The notes under the pieces are model-generated. The model had not been told where the DNA came from and searched no databases. It saw only the letters and a list, made by a program, of their open reading frames with translations. A stretch of DNA of 64,000 nt from assembly GCA_021732995.1 (NCBI GenBank), contig JAKFWA010000004.1:1-64000 (forward strand), given 5' to 3'. The stretch comes from Planctomycetaceae bacterium (GTDB lineage Bacteria > Planctomycetota > Planctomycetia > Planctomycetales > Planctomycetaceae). Below, in pieces: positions 8,202 through 17,581 of this stretch. Position numbers and translations under genes: made by a program. Numbering within the stretch: position 1 is the stretch's first letter; each line of letters opens with the position of its first letter.

Positions 8202-9128
8202 TTACCCCTTCACCAACTTAAAGCTGATCTCATAGCGATAGAACGTGATCGTCGGAGTCATCGTTAGAGCCCGCTGGATACCCTTGTCGTCTTCCAGAGC
8301 GATGATGACTCCGTGAACGGTTTGGCCAGGCTCTGCGAGTTGTTCTTGAACGTAACCCATGTAACGCAAGATCTGCCCGACGACTCGGTCGCTGGCTCGG
8401 CCTCGTTTGAGTTCCACGACCAGCAACCGCTTCTTGTCCTTGCTAATGGCCAGGATGTCTAACGGGCCGGTGTCGGTCGGGTACTGCTGACCGACTTGCT
8501 CTCCGTCTTCCGCAAAGATGTCGAATTCCTTGCCGAGTTCTGTTTGCGACCAATTCTTGACCAAGAAATCTTCGAGATGTTTTTCCATTGCGAAGCTCGC
8601 GGAGCTTTCTACGAGCTGTTCTTCCGCTGCGGCTTGAGAAACGGAAACGCCAGCAATGAGGTGGTCGATCTCTTCGTGGTAGCTGCTGATGTCGCTGACG
8701 GTGCCAGGACCACCTGACGAATTCTTGAGTGCCTGACTCATGTCATCGCGATCGAAGCTGGCTTCCAACCACTTGACCTGACGACGATGTGGCAGAATCT
8801 GGCCGGGGGCGTAGTAGTAATCGCCACAGACTTCTCCGACGCGATATCTGCGATTGCCATCGGGACACAGCACGATGTCGCCCTGCTGAATGCCTTTGGA
8901 GATGGTCCAGATCGCACCGCAGGCAAGGCCCGCTCCGATCTTGGTCTTATCCGGATGCGTGGCTAGGAAGATCGGAATCAACGCAGCGTTGAACTCTTTC
9001 CATCCATCCTTGAGTTTGTCGGTCAGGTCTTCGTTGACGTCGTAATGGGCTCCAATGAAGTTCCCAGCTAAGCACTCCGCAGAATGGATACTTTTCTGCC
9101 CCAACATGACTCGGTAGTAGCTTTTCAT
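8202..9128 (-). CDS. NucS-like PD-(D/E)XK nuclease with N-terminal PUA/EVE-like domain
   Basis: The C-terminal half of 308 aa is a NucS/EndoMS-type nuclease: GPLDILAISKDKKRLLVVEL then KRGRASDRVVGQILRYMGYV, with D224, E239 and K241 as the catalytic set and the conserved GQ.LRYMG helix. The N-terminal 125 residues have HPDKTKIGAGLACGAIW, GDIVLCPDG, GEVCGDYYYAP and PHRRQVKWL. The last pattern recurs in base-reading PUA/EVE-like domains of modification-dependent restriction proteins (recalled, not searched). It lies seven bases after hsdS, in the same operon. It may be a separate nuclease that cuts modified or mismatched DNA, alongside the type I enzyme. Confidence 0.8.
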   Translation of the reverse strand: MKSYYRVMLGQKSIHSAECLAGNFIGAHYDVNEDLTDKLKDGWKEFNAALIPIFLATHPDKTKIGAGLACGAIWTISKGIQQGDIVLCPDGNRRYRVGEVCGDYYYAPGQILPHRRQVKWLEASFDRDDMSQALKNSSGGPGTVSDISSYHEEIDHLIAGVSVSQAAAEEQLVESSASFAMEKHLEDFLVKNWSQTELGKEFDIFAEDGEQVGQQYPTDTGPLDILAISKDKKRLLVVELKRGRASDRVVGQILRYMGYVQEQLAEPGQTVHGVIIALEDDKGIQRALTMTPTITFYRYEISFKLVKG

Positions 9129-9135
9129 ACGGACC

Positions 9136-10404
9136 TTAGATCAAACGAGTACGACCGGCTAACAGTTCCTGCATCATCCCCTGCTTGAGCAGGCGGGTCT
9201 TGTCCCGTTTCTGTTCCAGCGCGGCCAGCTCCGCGTCCATGTCCGAGAGCACCTCGGCGATCGCTGTTTGCTCGGCTGGTGATGGCAACGGGATGACCAT
9301 GCCCGCAATCATTTCCATGCGTACCGAATCAACTGACGACTTCGCAGTCATCGACATGATGCGGTCATAGAACCGCGTGCTGAAGACGAGGAAGAAGAAT
9401 CTCCCAACGAGACGCGGCGAGAAGTCGCTGATCTTGTAGACGCGCTGGTGGATGTCGAACTTGCCGTTGATGTAGTGAAACACTTTGCCTGTCCCGACAC
9501 CGTCGCCAGCAGTGAGTACGGCCTCGCCGTCGAAGGAATAGCTGTTGATTCTCTCGACCGTCGATGACCTCACAAAGAATGGGTAAGCGCCGTCTTCGAT
9601 TCGGTCTTGAGTATTTCGCGAACCGGTTGTGATCGCAGCCAGTGGCCGTATTCGTTCGACTTCCCAATCCTCCGGGATCTCGCCGATGTCAGTCTGCTGG
9701 AATCGCGGGTTGGCGGGGGCGAAGCCCGGCAGGCGTTGGCGGCCGGTGAGGAGTTGCTGCATGGCGGCCTGTTTGAGGTCGCGCTTCTTGACGATGAGCT
9801 GGTCCAACGCGCCGATCAGGGCATCCACATCGCTCAACGCCCCCGCAATCGCCCGCTGCTCGGCTTCAGTTGGTGGAAGAACAACCGGAAGCTGATGTTG
9901 GGCCTTGATTCCGATATAGGCGCGGGTGCCTCCACCAGCCAGTGCCTTCAGAACCGACTGAAAGCCAGTGCTATCGAAAAAGTGACGAAGGTAGAGATTG
10001 CTGAGTCGATTCTTATCGGCCACTCGATAGTACGTGACCTGCGGCGTCAGCATGACGTAAGGGAATGGTATCTGGCCGACGATTGCAGTGTTGCCGATGG
10101 TCGCCTTGTGCGTGAGCAAAACGTCGCCCGATCGCGAGAAGCCTTTCCTAAGGGAATCCGCCTGTTTCTTTCGGATGAAGGAGCAGTTCACGAGATCTAC
10201 CTGGCCTCCTTGAACATTGTTCGCCATTACGAAAGGAATGCCGTAATCGACGAAGTCACCGCTCTTGGGATGAATGTTGCCGTGATTCCCGTCAAGCGGC
10301 TTTTCGATGATCCCATCTTCGATCAATTGGCCGACCGTTCCGTCACGCCAATCCTCCGGGATGACACCCACTGCGGTCAGCTTGTATCCCGGTTTCAGTT
10401 CCAT
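9136..10404 (-). CDS. hsdS: Type I restriction enzyme, S (specificity) subunit
   Basis: HsdS of 422 aa with the usual two-fold layout: target-recognition domain 1, a central conserved helix (PPTEAEQRAIAGALSDVDAL up to KRDLKQAAMQQLLTGRQRLPGF), target-recognition domain 2, and a second helix (SPAEQTAIAEVLSDMDAELA, ending KQGMMQELLAGRTRL). It holds two HsdM subunits and reads a bipartite site; the site cannot be predicted from sequence by eye. The start overlaps the hsdM end by 10 bases (the ATG lies within GTATGGAACTGA), so the two are translationally coupled. Confidence 0.96.
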   Translation of the reverse strand: MELKPGYKLTAVGVIPEDWRDGTVGQLIEDGIIEKPLDGNHGNIHPKSGDFVDYGIPFVMANNVQGGQVDLVNCSFIRKKQADSLRKGFSRSGDVLLTHKATIGNTAIVGQIPFPYVMLTPQVTYYRVADKNRLSNLYLRHFFDSTGFQSVLKALAGGGTRAYIGIKAQHQLPVVLPPTEAEQRAIAGALSDVDALIGALDQLIVKKRDLKQAAMQQLLTGRQRLPGFAPANPRFQQTDIGEIPEDWEVERIRPLAAITTGSRNTQDRIEDGAYPFFVRSSTVERINSYSFDGEAVLTAGDGVGTGKVFHYINGKFDIHQRVYKISDFSPRLVGRFFFLVFSTRFYDRIMSMTAKSSVDSVRMEMIAGMVIPLPSPAEQTAIAEVLSDMDAELAALEQKRDKTRLLKQGMMQELLAGRTRLI

Positions 10405-12845
10405 ACCGCCCCCATCTTCTGGAGGTGCTCGGCGACGCGGGCGGACAGGGACTCGACCTGCTCGGTCAGGTTCGGCAGCGGGGACGCATAACGCTCGGCA
10501 AGTTGACGGACGCGACCGGTCAACGACTGCGAGACGCGATCGAGTTCACTCTGCACATCAGCAGCCAGTCGTGCCAACCACTTGTCGTCCACGACCAACG
10601 TCTTGATCTCGACTTCCGTCAGCTTGCCGTACTTCTCGACGACTTTCGCATCCAGCTCTTTCTGCACCTCTTTGACTTGCCTGTTCGTCTCCGACTCTTG
10701 CTCGGTCAGCTCCAGATATTCCGTCAGCAGTTTCCGCTCGTCTGCTGCTTCAGTATCCGACTTGATGACCTTTAATCGAGCCGTCACGGCTGCCTTGGCG
10801 ATGCCGCCTTTGTCATCCAAGACATCCGCCAACAAGCCTTCTTCACCGCTGTGTTCTTCCTTCAGTTCTTCCAGTTTTTGCGAGAGCACCGCAGCCTCTG
10901 CTTCCAACGACTCCAACCATGCCTGCTCTTCCTGAAAGTAACGAGCAATCACAAGCGAGGGCGGAATGAGTTCAGCCTTGTACTTCAACTTGCCGACCGC
11001 GATGTCAGCCTTCTCTTTGGACTTGGCATCTTTCTCCACCACCAGCAGCTTCAACTTCGCAGCCTCTAACCAGCCATCGCCGACGATCATGTAGATGTCG
11101 TCCTGCATGGTCTCAGACCAGTAACTCATCAGGTGCTGATAGACGTCGTAGGGATCAACCAGTCGAGCACGTTGAAAGTCCTCTAACAGACTTTCTGAGA
11201 GTGTTTGAATCAATGCCTTAGGCTTGCCGCCGACGGCAATCCCTTGCAGCAGTGGTGTCCTAGTCTTCTTCCAGCCGTCGAAGAGGGCCGTCACAGATGC
11301 ATTGAACGACATGAACTCAGGATGGCCAAAGATCGTGGCTTTGATGTCAGCAGCGGGAACTCGGAGTTGGCTATACCCCTCACGTGCGGCTGGCTCGAAC
11401 AATGCCTTGCGGACGTTCGGAAAGACTTCCCAATACTTGGCCAAGTCGTCGATGTCCCGATTGGGAATTCCACCTCGCAAATGCCCGTCAATATCTTGCA
11501 GGTCTTCCGCGTCCGTACTGTCGATGTAACGCGGCAGATTCAGATTGAAGTCGTTCTTCGGATCGCTGATCTCTGAGACCGGCACCATCCGCGAGTACTT
11601 GGGAGTCTCAAGCTGACGGCTGAAGGTATCCACGATCTTGTGGATGTCCTGATCACGCAGCCGGTTCTTGTTGCCGTCCTTCACGAAGCCCTTACTGGCA
11701 TCAATCATGAAGATGCCCTTGCGAGCCTGAGCGTCGGCCTTATCCAGCACGATGATGCAGGCTGGGATTCCCGTTCCATAAAACAAGTTGGCGGGTAACC
11801 CGATGATCGTCTTGATGTAGCCACGCTGAATCAGCTTGCGCCGGATCTCTGCCTCGGCATTACCCCGGAACAGCACACCATGCGGCAGAATGCAGGCCCC
11901 TTGGCCACCACTCTTCAAGGACCGGACAATGTGCAGCAAGTAGGCGTAGTCGCCTTGCTTGGCTGGTGGGGCTCCAAAGGTTGAGAACCGTTCGTGCGGA
12001 TCGTTTTCCAGATTGATGCCATTGCTCCACCGCTTGTCGCTAAACGGAGGATTGGCAACCACGAAGTCAAAGGTCTTGAGCTGACCGTCATCCGTCGTGA
12101 AGAGCGGATTCGCCAACGTGTTCCCCTGCTTAATCAACGCTTCCGGGTTGTTGTGCAGAATCATGTTCATGCGGGCGAGACCCGCCGTGGCAGCATCCTT
12201 CTCCTGCCCGTAGATCGTGACCTTCGTGCTGGCATCATCAGCCACCTTCAACAGCAGCGAGCCAGAGCCACACGTTGGATCGTAAACCGTCGTCGCACTG
12301 CTGGTGTTTGCCTTCCCGATCCCAATGATCTGAGCCATCACTCGGCTGACTTCCGCAGGCGTGTAGAACTGCCCCTTGCTCTTGCCACTTTCGGTGGCGA
12401 AGTGACGCATCAGATATTCGTAGGCATCGCCCAGAATGTCGTCGCCATCAGCTCGGTTCTTGCTGAAGTCCAGTGCCTTGTTCTCAAAGATCGACACCAG
12501 ATTGGTCAGCCGATCCACCATGTCCTTGCCGGTGCCCAGCTTGGTGGCGTCGTTGAAGTCCGGCATGTCCGACAGTTTGTTGGCCAGAGCCAACGGAGCG
12601 ATGATCTTCTTGTTGATCTGATCGCCAATGTCGGTCTTGCCCTTCAGAGCGACCATGTCCTTGAAGCTAGACCCTGCCGGGATCGTGATGGGCGCATAAG
12701 GAACACCGGCGTACTTGTCGCTGACGTATTTCACGAACAGCAGCACCAGCACGTAGTCCTTGTACTGGCTAGCATCCATGCCGCCACGCAGCTCGTCGCA
12801 ACTCGACCAAAGCGAGCTGTAAAGTTCTGATTTCTTAAGTGCCAT
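10395..12845 (-). CDS. hsdM: Type I restriction enzyme, M (adenine methyltransferase) subunit, long form
   Basis: The N6-adenine methylase core is clear: helical N-terminus (KKSELYSSLWSSCDELRGGM), SAM-binding DPTCGSGSLLLK (189-200) and catalytic NPPF (265-268). The first ~500 residues cover a normal HsdM. The protein is 816 aa, longer than typical members, because of a C-terminal extension with a predicted coiled coil (roughly residues 630-740, EEQAWLESLEAEAAVLSQKL onward). It methylates the recognition site to protect host DNA. It is first in the operon hsdM-hsdS-nuclease. The extension belongs to a known long subfamily as far as I recall; its role is unclear. Confidence 0.95.
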   Translation of the reverse strand: MALKKSELYSSLWSSCDELRGGMDASQYKDYVLVLLFVKYVSDKYAGVPYAPITIPAGSSFKDMVALKGKTDIGDQINKKIIAPLALANKLSDMPDFNDATKLGTGKDMVDRLTNLVSIFENKALDFSKNRADGDDILGDAYEYLMRHFATESGKSKGQFYTPAEVSRVMAQIIGIGKANTSSATTVYDPTCGSGSLLLKVADDASTKVTIYGQEKDAATAGLARMNMILHNNPEALIKQGNTLANPLFTTDDGQLKTFDFVVANPPFSDKRWSNGINLENDPHERFSTFGAPPAKQGDYAYLLHIVRSLKSGGQGACILPHGVLFRGNAEAEIRRKLIQRGYIKTIIGLPANLFYGTGIPACIIVLDKADAQARKGIFMIDASKGFVKDGNKNRLRDQDIHKIVDTFSRQLETPKYSRMVPVSEISDPKNDFNLNLPRYIDSTDAEDLQDIDGHLRGGIPNRDIDDLAKYWEVFPNVRKALFEPAAREGYSQLRVPAADIKATIFGHPEFMSFNASVTALFDGWKKTRTPLLQGIAVGGKPKALIQTLSESLLEDFQRARLVDPYDVYQHLMSYWSETMQDDIYMIVGDGWLEAAKLKLLVVEKDAKSKEKADIAVGKLKYKAELIPPSLVIARYFQEEQAWLESLEAEAAVLSQKLEELKEEHSGEEGLLADVLDDKGGIAKAAVTARLKVIKSDTEAADERKLLTEYLELTEQESETNRQVKEVQKELDAKVVEKYGKLTEVEIKTLVVDDKWLARLAADVQSELDRVSQSLTGRVRQLAERYASPLPNLTEQVESLSARVAEHLQKMGAVWN

Positions 12846-13484
12846 GAAGTCAGTTCAGTGAGATCGTCGAAGGTGGAGTTCGCGAGAGAGCATTTCAGCC
12901 TGCTTAGGTCGCGGAGAATCAATCGTAGCGTCCCGCTCTGCCCTGCTCGATCATCTCGACCAACGCCTAACCGCCAGCCACAGCTTGGCCTAAAACCCAA
13001 TGTTCGCCGCCGTATCGGCAGTTTTCGCCTTCTTCGCCATCGTAGGTGTGTCGCTCTGAGTGGGTGCGTTGTCGTTAGCTCATCTGAGTGGCGCCGAGTT
13101 TTAAGAAACCATAAGCCGAGCTGTTCAGTCATGGAATCGTTCGCACTTCTTTCCAGACTTAACTCACCGCTGTACTTTGGCGTGGCGAGCAACTCACGCC
13201 TGAAAAGTCGGTCATTTGAAGGCGGAGAACTAAGGCGGCGCCAATGAGACGCTTGAACAGAATTGGGCTCATGAAGAAACCAATTACACGACTCATTTGC
13301 ATTTGACAGTTCGTGCGGATTTTGTGGCCGAGCATGCCTGTGGAGTCGCTGGGGCGGTGCGTCAGCCGCTGGATTACCGTACGCATTCGTGTCATTGTGT
13401 TTGGTGGCTAGTGTCTGTGTTTGGGTTCATGTGGCTTGTTGGCCAACGCTGCTTATTGAGCACTGCTTTCGGAATGGATCTGCT
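12846..13484. other. Divergent intergenic region between hsdM and the coiled-coil operon
   Basis: About 640 bases between two divergent operons, so it must hold both promoters. Overlapping frames of 60-150 codons exist but share Arg/Ser-rich composition and no motif. I see no clear -35/-10 pair or hairpin. Confidence 0.5.
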
Positions 13485-15257
13485 ATGGAACAACCTCAGT
13501 TACTTCCGCTGCATGAAATCCAAAACTCAAGACGCCCGGACTGGTCGTCGCCAGCACTCATACTACTTGGGCTATTCGTGGTGGCAGCGCAGGGCTACAG
13601 CCTATGGAATGCACGTAACCTCGACTCTGAGCGGTTTGAGTGGCAAACCGGGAAATCCCAGCGGGAAAGAGACGTCGAGCAGGCTGCCGAGCAACGTCTA
13701 CGGAATGAGACCTCTGCTCTGAGCGAACAAACGCTGCTACAAGAGACGTCGGCTGAACTCAGTAAACTGAAGGCCGATCGTGATCGCGCTCAAGCAGAAC
13801 TTGCCAAGTTTCAGCGAGATCTGGAACTTGCACGACAAGATCATACCAAGTCCCTGGCGGATCGAGATGCCGCGAGCCTCCAAGCAAGTGCGACCAAGGC
13901 AGAGCAAAAGATTGCAGAAGATCGCATCGCGGCGCTGAAGACGCAGGACGCGGACATCAAGGTGGAGATATCTAGACTTCAAGCGCATCGAGACCAGCTC
14001 GCAAAGTCCACCGCCGATGAACTGGCCGCCGCTGCAAAAGCTGGAGTCGACTTGGCTGCCGGTCGTAAACAATTGGGCGACGTTGAGAAACAACTCGCTT
14101 CCGTGCGAACTCAACTTTCCGATCTACAAGTATCTGCGACGAAGGCCTCCAGTGAATTGCAGTCCGCCGTGACTGAACAAGGGAAGGCGCTCCGCCAGCG
14201 CGAGCAGTTACTCGCCGAAGTTCAGACATCCGAATCGCGGCTTAAGGAAACGCAAAAGGCTGAAGAAGCGTTGCAGTTGAGCAGCAAGATGCTGAAAGCC
14301 GCTGTCGATGCCATGAGCCAGGACAAGGCTGAGATTGAGAAGCTCAAAACAGAGAAGGCTGAAATTGTAAAAGAAGTAGCTGCACTCACAGCTGACCAAA
14401 CGACGGCAAACCAACAGCTTGTGACTTCGCGTAAGCAGCTTGAATCACTGCAATCGAAGATCAAAGAGATTCAAACGTCAATCGTGAAAGGCGCCGAAGA
14501 TTTGCAGGCAACAAGTGCTGATCACTCAAAGCTCTCACAGCAGCGTGATCTCCTTTCCGCTGAGATCACTGAGCTGGATAAGCGAGTAGCTGCGGCCAAA
14601 AAGCTCGAAGAGGTATTGCTCGCAACGAAAAAGGAGCTTGAGTTAGCGAACCAGCAAATGGCCGTCGATAAAGCTGAAATTGCTAAGCATAAACAAGAGC
14701 GGTTGGTGCTCGCCAAATCTCTAGAGGACGACAAAACGACGGCAGCAGCTGTCGCTGACGAACAAAAAGCGGCCGAGCAATTACTTGCTTTGAATCAGAA
14801 GAAGTCAGATGCCCTTCAGGCGAAGCTCAAAGAGGTGCAAGGGTCGATTTCCAAGTTGACTGACGACCTCCAACTCGCAGTTACCGAGCATGGGAAGGTA
14901 CTTCGACAACGGGAGGTACTGTTGAACGAGGTAACAGAAGCTGAGAAGCGACAGGCGGCCCTTAAGAAGGACGAAGAGGCAGCGACATCCACCGTTCGCG
15001 AACTCCGCAAAACATTGCAGCAGCTTGCACTGACTAGATCTGATCAAGAAAAGGCAGTTAGCGATTTCGAGTTGCGTTTGCTGGAATTGCAAATGGAACT
15101 CGATATCAAGAACAAGGAACTCGCTGCACTGCAGAAGAAGCTTGCCGAGACCAAACGCAACGTCACAAATGACGCCAAGGCGGAGAAGCCAGAAGGTGCA
15201 ACGGATGCCAATAAAGACAAGCCATCCACTGAACCCGACGGAAAGAGTGACAAGTGA
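13485..15257 (+). CDS. Membrane-anchored coiled-coil protein, first gene of the McrB-like operon
   Basis: A 590-residue protein with one N-terminal membrane helix (SSPALILLGLFVVAAQGYSLW, about residues 18-39) followed by some 500 residues of nearly continuous coiled coil rich in Lys, Glu, Gln, Ala and Leu, and a short Asp/Lys/Pro tail. The frame is open back to 13389, but the ATG at 13485 is preferred since the conserved anchor starts there and a GGA lies ahead of it. Three similar segments of roughly 115 residues repeat within the coil. The stop overlaps the next start (GTGA). No enzymatic motif. A long rod anchored in the inner membrane could hold or signal to the AAA+ partner; that is inference. 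It is not MotA/ZorA-like in sequence. Confidence 0.85.
   Translation: MEQPQLLPLHEIQNSRRPDWSSPALILLGLFVVAAQGYSLWNARNLDSERFEWQTGKSQRERDVEQAAEQRLRNETSALSEQTLLQETSAELSKLKADRDRAQAELAKFQRDLELARQDHTKSLADRDAASLQASATKAEQKIAEDRIAALKTQDADIKVEISRLQAHRDQLAKSTADELAAAAKAGVDLAAGRKQLGDVEKQLASVRTQLSDLQVSATKASSELQSAVTEQGKALRQREQLLAEVQTSESRLKETQKAEEALQLSSKMLKAAVDAMSQDKAEIEKLKTEKAEIVKEVAALTADQTTANQQLVTSRKQLESLQSKIKEIQTSIVKGAEDLQATSADHSKLSQQRDLLSAEITELDKRVAAAKKLEEVLLATKKELELANQQMAVDKAEIAKHKQERLVLAKSLEDDKTTAAAVADEQKAAEQLLALNQKKSDALQAKLKEVQGSISKLTDDLQLAVTEHGKVLRQREVLLNEVTEAEKRQAALKKDEEAATSTVRELRKTLQQLALTRSDQEKAVSDFELRLLELQMELDIKNKELAALQKKLAETKRNVTNDAKAEKPEGATDANKDKPSTEPDGKSDK
14110..15150 (+). repeat. Three internal repeats of about 115 codons in the coiled-coil gene
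   Basis: Segments starting near 14110, 14448 and 14812 share the order LQxK(I/L)KE(I/V)Q.SI, then LQ...EH.K..RQR..LL.E(V/I), a Lys/Glu stretch, and KAEI.K.K.E(K/R). Examples are AVTEQGKALRQREQLLAEV in the first and AVTEHGKVLRQREVLLNEV in the third. Period is about 340-365 bases. They look like duplications that lengthened the rod. Confidence 0.65.
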
Positions 15258-17581
15258 TTGATCTCTTTTGGACCTCACTTGGGTCCACAACAGCTTCCCT
15301 GATCGCGTTGGCGGCTACTGGTTTTGCGCTCTTCGACGCCAGACGCCGCATCCGCATACTTGCAGATAAAGAAGCACTGCTTCCTGAGGCAGTCAACTAT
15401 CCTGCGCTTAAAGCAGAAGTTGAAGTACTGCGCAATTCAAAAGATCAACTTCTGCAAGAGTCGGATGAGGCGAAGAATCTATTGATTCGCAAGAAAGTCG
15501 CAGAGCAATGGCTTGAAGCGAATCAAGTCGCCTATGAGAGGGCGTCTCGTGAACTACCAGGCCTAAAAGCTGAAATTGAAATGGTGACAGAAGATCGCGA
15601 CAGGCAGATCGCCGAACGTGACGAGGCGATGGCTTCGTGCGATCTCATTCGTCGCGAACTTCAGGGGCTGGAGCACGCCATAGAGCCCGCCCGTCAAGAG
15701 CTACAGAGGTTCGAAGATGCCCGGTCTTGGATGGTAGTGAATCGCGAGGACTACGATCGCCTGGTTCATGACTTGCCACGCCTTGAAAAGGAAGCTGAGG
15801 AATTAGAGGGCTCGATTACCAACAATCGGATAGCGCTTGCTAACTTTGAAGTCTCGGTAAAAGCCAAGGAAACTGAGCGAGACTTTCTTCTCGATGAGAT
15901 TGAGCGGCTTCAAGGAATTGTGAATGGGCTCGAATCCGACCATACGAGTCGCGTAGACGACATCAGTCAATTGCAGGCACGACAGGCAGGCTTGCTTAGC
16001 GAGGTAGAGCAGTATCGAGTTCAACGCGACGGTGCTCTTGGAGAACTCACCCAAGCTCAGTCCGAGCTTCGCGATGCTAGTCGCAACTTGGACCGTATTC
16101 GCGAAGAAATCAACGATGTGGAAGTAGATCGGGCGGTCAAACTTGAGCTGGTTCAATCCCTCGTCCGCACGAAGAAGACATTGGACGAGGAGAATCAGAA
16201 GCTTGAGGAAGAAAAAGTAAGGCTCACTGCAAATATCCAAGACCTTCGTAAGGAACGAGAAGCCGAAGTAAAGCGGATCAACGATCAAATTGATGCTGCC
16301 ATGCAGCGATGGAAAGCTGCGGGTGGGGACGACTCAATGAAGCTCGCAGAACTCTGGCGACCGGTATTGAGGGACGGCGAATTTCCCATTCAGTATTCGA
16401 CCACAAATGCAGGAAGCGAGCAGGAATCGCTTGAGCGAACGGGCCACCATCTTGAGAAGCTTGGTCTGAGATTTGGTCAGCGCGTTCTCAATGCGTTTCA
16501 CACCTCGCTTAAGGTCAACGAGATGTCACCGCTGGTCGTTCTGGCCGGAATTAGTGGCACCGGGAAGAGTGAGTTACCGCGACGGTATGCAGAGGGAATG
16601 GGAATACACTCTCTCACCCTCGCCGTTCAACCACGTTGGGACAGTCCTCAAGACATGTTCGGCTTCTACAACTATCTCGAAAGTCGCTACCGAGCTACTG
16701 AATTGGCTAGGGCACTCGTCCAAATGGATCGGTATGCGACGGAACGCGGTAGCGAATGGAACTTCCCGGACGAGTGGTTGGATCAATCGTTATCCAATCG
16801 CATGTTGTTGGTCCTGTTGGATGAAATGAACCTCGCACGAGTAGAGTATTATTTCAGTGAATTTCTCAGCAAACTAGAGACGCGGCGAGGCATCAACCGC
16901 GATAATCCTAGCGAACGTCGTAAGGCCGAGATAATGCTTGAAGTCGGTTTGCAGGCTTCAAAAGGCGAGGATGGAAAGCAGGCAATAGCGCAGCAGCCTA
17001 CTCTCCCATTGTTCGTTGATCGAAATGTCCTGTTTGTCGGCACTATGAACGAGGATGAGACCACTCAAACCCTATCGGACAAAGTTGTTGACCGCGCGAA
17101 TGTGTTGCGGTTCGGACGCCCGAGAAAACTCGGTTCCGGAACTAACGAATCCGAGTCCAAGCCGACAAATGCATGGTTACCCTTTGACACGTGGAACCAG
17201 TGGGTTCGTAGTGATGATGCACTGACAGGGCAGGCTCGAAGCGATGTCGATGGGTGGGTGGACGAGTTGAATCATGCGATGCAGTCGATAGGTCGCCCTT
17301 TTGCACATCGAACTTATGGCGCGATGCTGTCATACGTGGCCAACTACCCCAACCCGGATCAGTACAAGGTCGCAATGGCGGACCAAATTGAGTTGAAGTT
17401 ACTACCAAAGTTCCGGGGACTTGATCCCTCGGATTCGACCGTTCGCAACGCACTCAGCACAGTGCAGTCTGTTATCGATAAAGTTGTGGATGAAAAACTT
17501 TCGTATGCAGTTCGAGAGGCTTCCAAAGCGAGCGAACATCAGTTCATTTGGCACGGCGTGGATCGGATGGACGAGCCATGA
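15254..17581 (+). CDS. Membrane-anchored, coiled-coil McrB-like AAA+ NTPase
   Basis: The protein (775 aa, GTG start overlapping the previous stop as GTGA) has an N-terminal membrane helix (LGSTTASLIALAATGFALF, 9-27), about 330 residues of coiled coil (to ~350), then a dynein/McrB-type AAA+ domain: Walker A GISGTGKS (432-439), a QPRWDSPQDMFGFYNYLE segment, Walker B LLVLLDEMNLARVEYYFSE (518-536), and sensor 1 FVGTMNEDETTQTLS. McrB has MNxxDRS here, so the motif is a variant. McrB hexamers hydrolyse GTP and drive an McrC nuclease; nucleotide preference cannot be told here. Within the coil, segments ending LP.L..E.E recur near residues 50, 100 and 175. With its DUF2357 partner it forms an McrBC-like core. 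Confidence 0.88.
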   Translation: MIDLFWTSLGSTTASLIALAATGFALFDARRRIRILADKEALLPEAVNYPALKAEVEVLRNSKDQLLQESDEAKNLLIRKKVAEQWLEANQVAYERASRELPGLKAEIEMVTEDRDRQIAERDEAMASCDLIRRELQGLEHAIEPARQELQRFEDARSWMVVNREDYDRLVHDLPRLEKEAEELEGSITNNRIALANFEVSVKAKETERDFLLDEIERLQGIVNGLESDHTSRVDDISQLQARQAGLLSEVEQYRVQRDGALGELTQAQSELRDASRNLDRIREEINDVEVDRAVKLELVQSLVRTKKTLDEENQKLEEEKVRLTANIQDLRKEREAEVKRINDQIDAAMQRWKAAGGDDSMKLAELWRPVLRDGEFPIQYSTTNAGSEQESLERTGHHLEKLGLRFGQRVLNAFHTSLKVNEMSPLVVLAGISGTGKSELPRRYAEGMGIHSLTLAVQPRWDSPQDMFGFYNYLESRYRATELARALVQMDRYATERGSEWNFPDEWLDQSLSNRMLLVLLDEMNLARVEYYFSEFLSKLETRRGINRDNPSERRKAEIMLEVGLQASKGEDGKQAIAQQPTLPLFVDRNVLFVGTMNEDETTQTLSDKVVDRANVLRFGRPRKLGSGTNESESKPTNAWLPFDTWNQWVRSDDALTGQARSDVDGWVDELNHAMQSIGRPFAHRTYGAMLSYVANYPNPDQYKVAMADQIELKLLPKFRGLDPSDSTVRNALSTVQSVIDKVVDEKLSYAVREASKASEHQFIWHGVDRMDEP

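Noticed and set aside
9607-12830. Plus-strand frames of nearly 300 codons opposite hsdS and hsdM
   Set aside because: The minus strand encodes unmistakable HsdS and HsdM; these are mirror frames.
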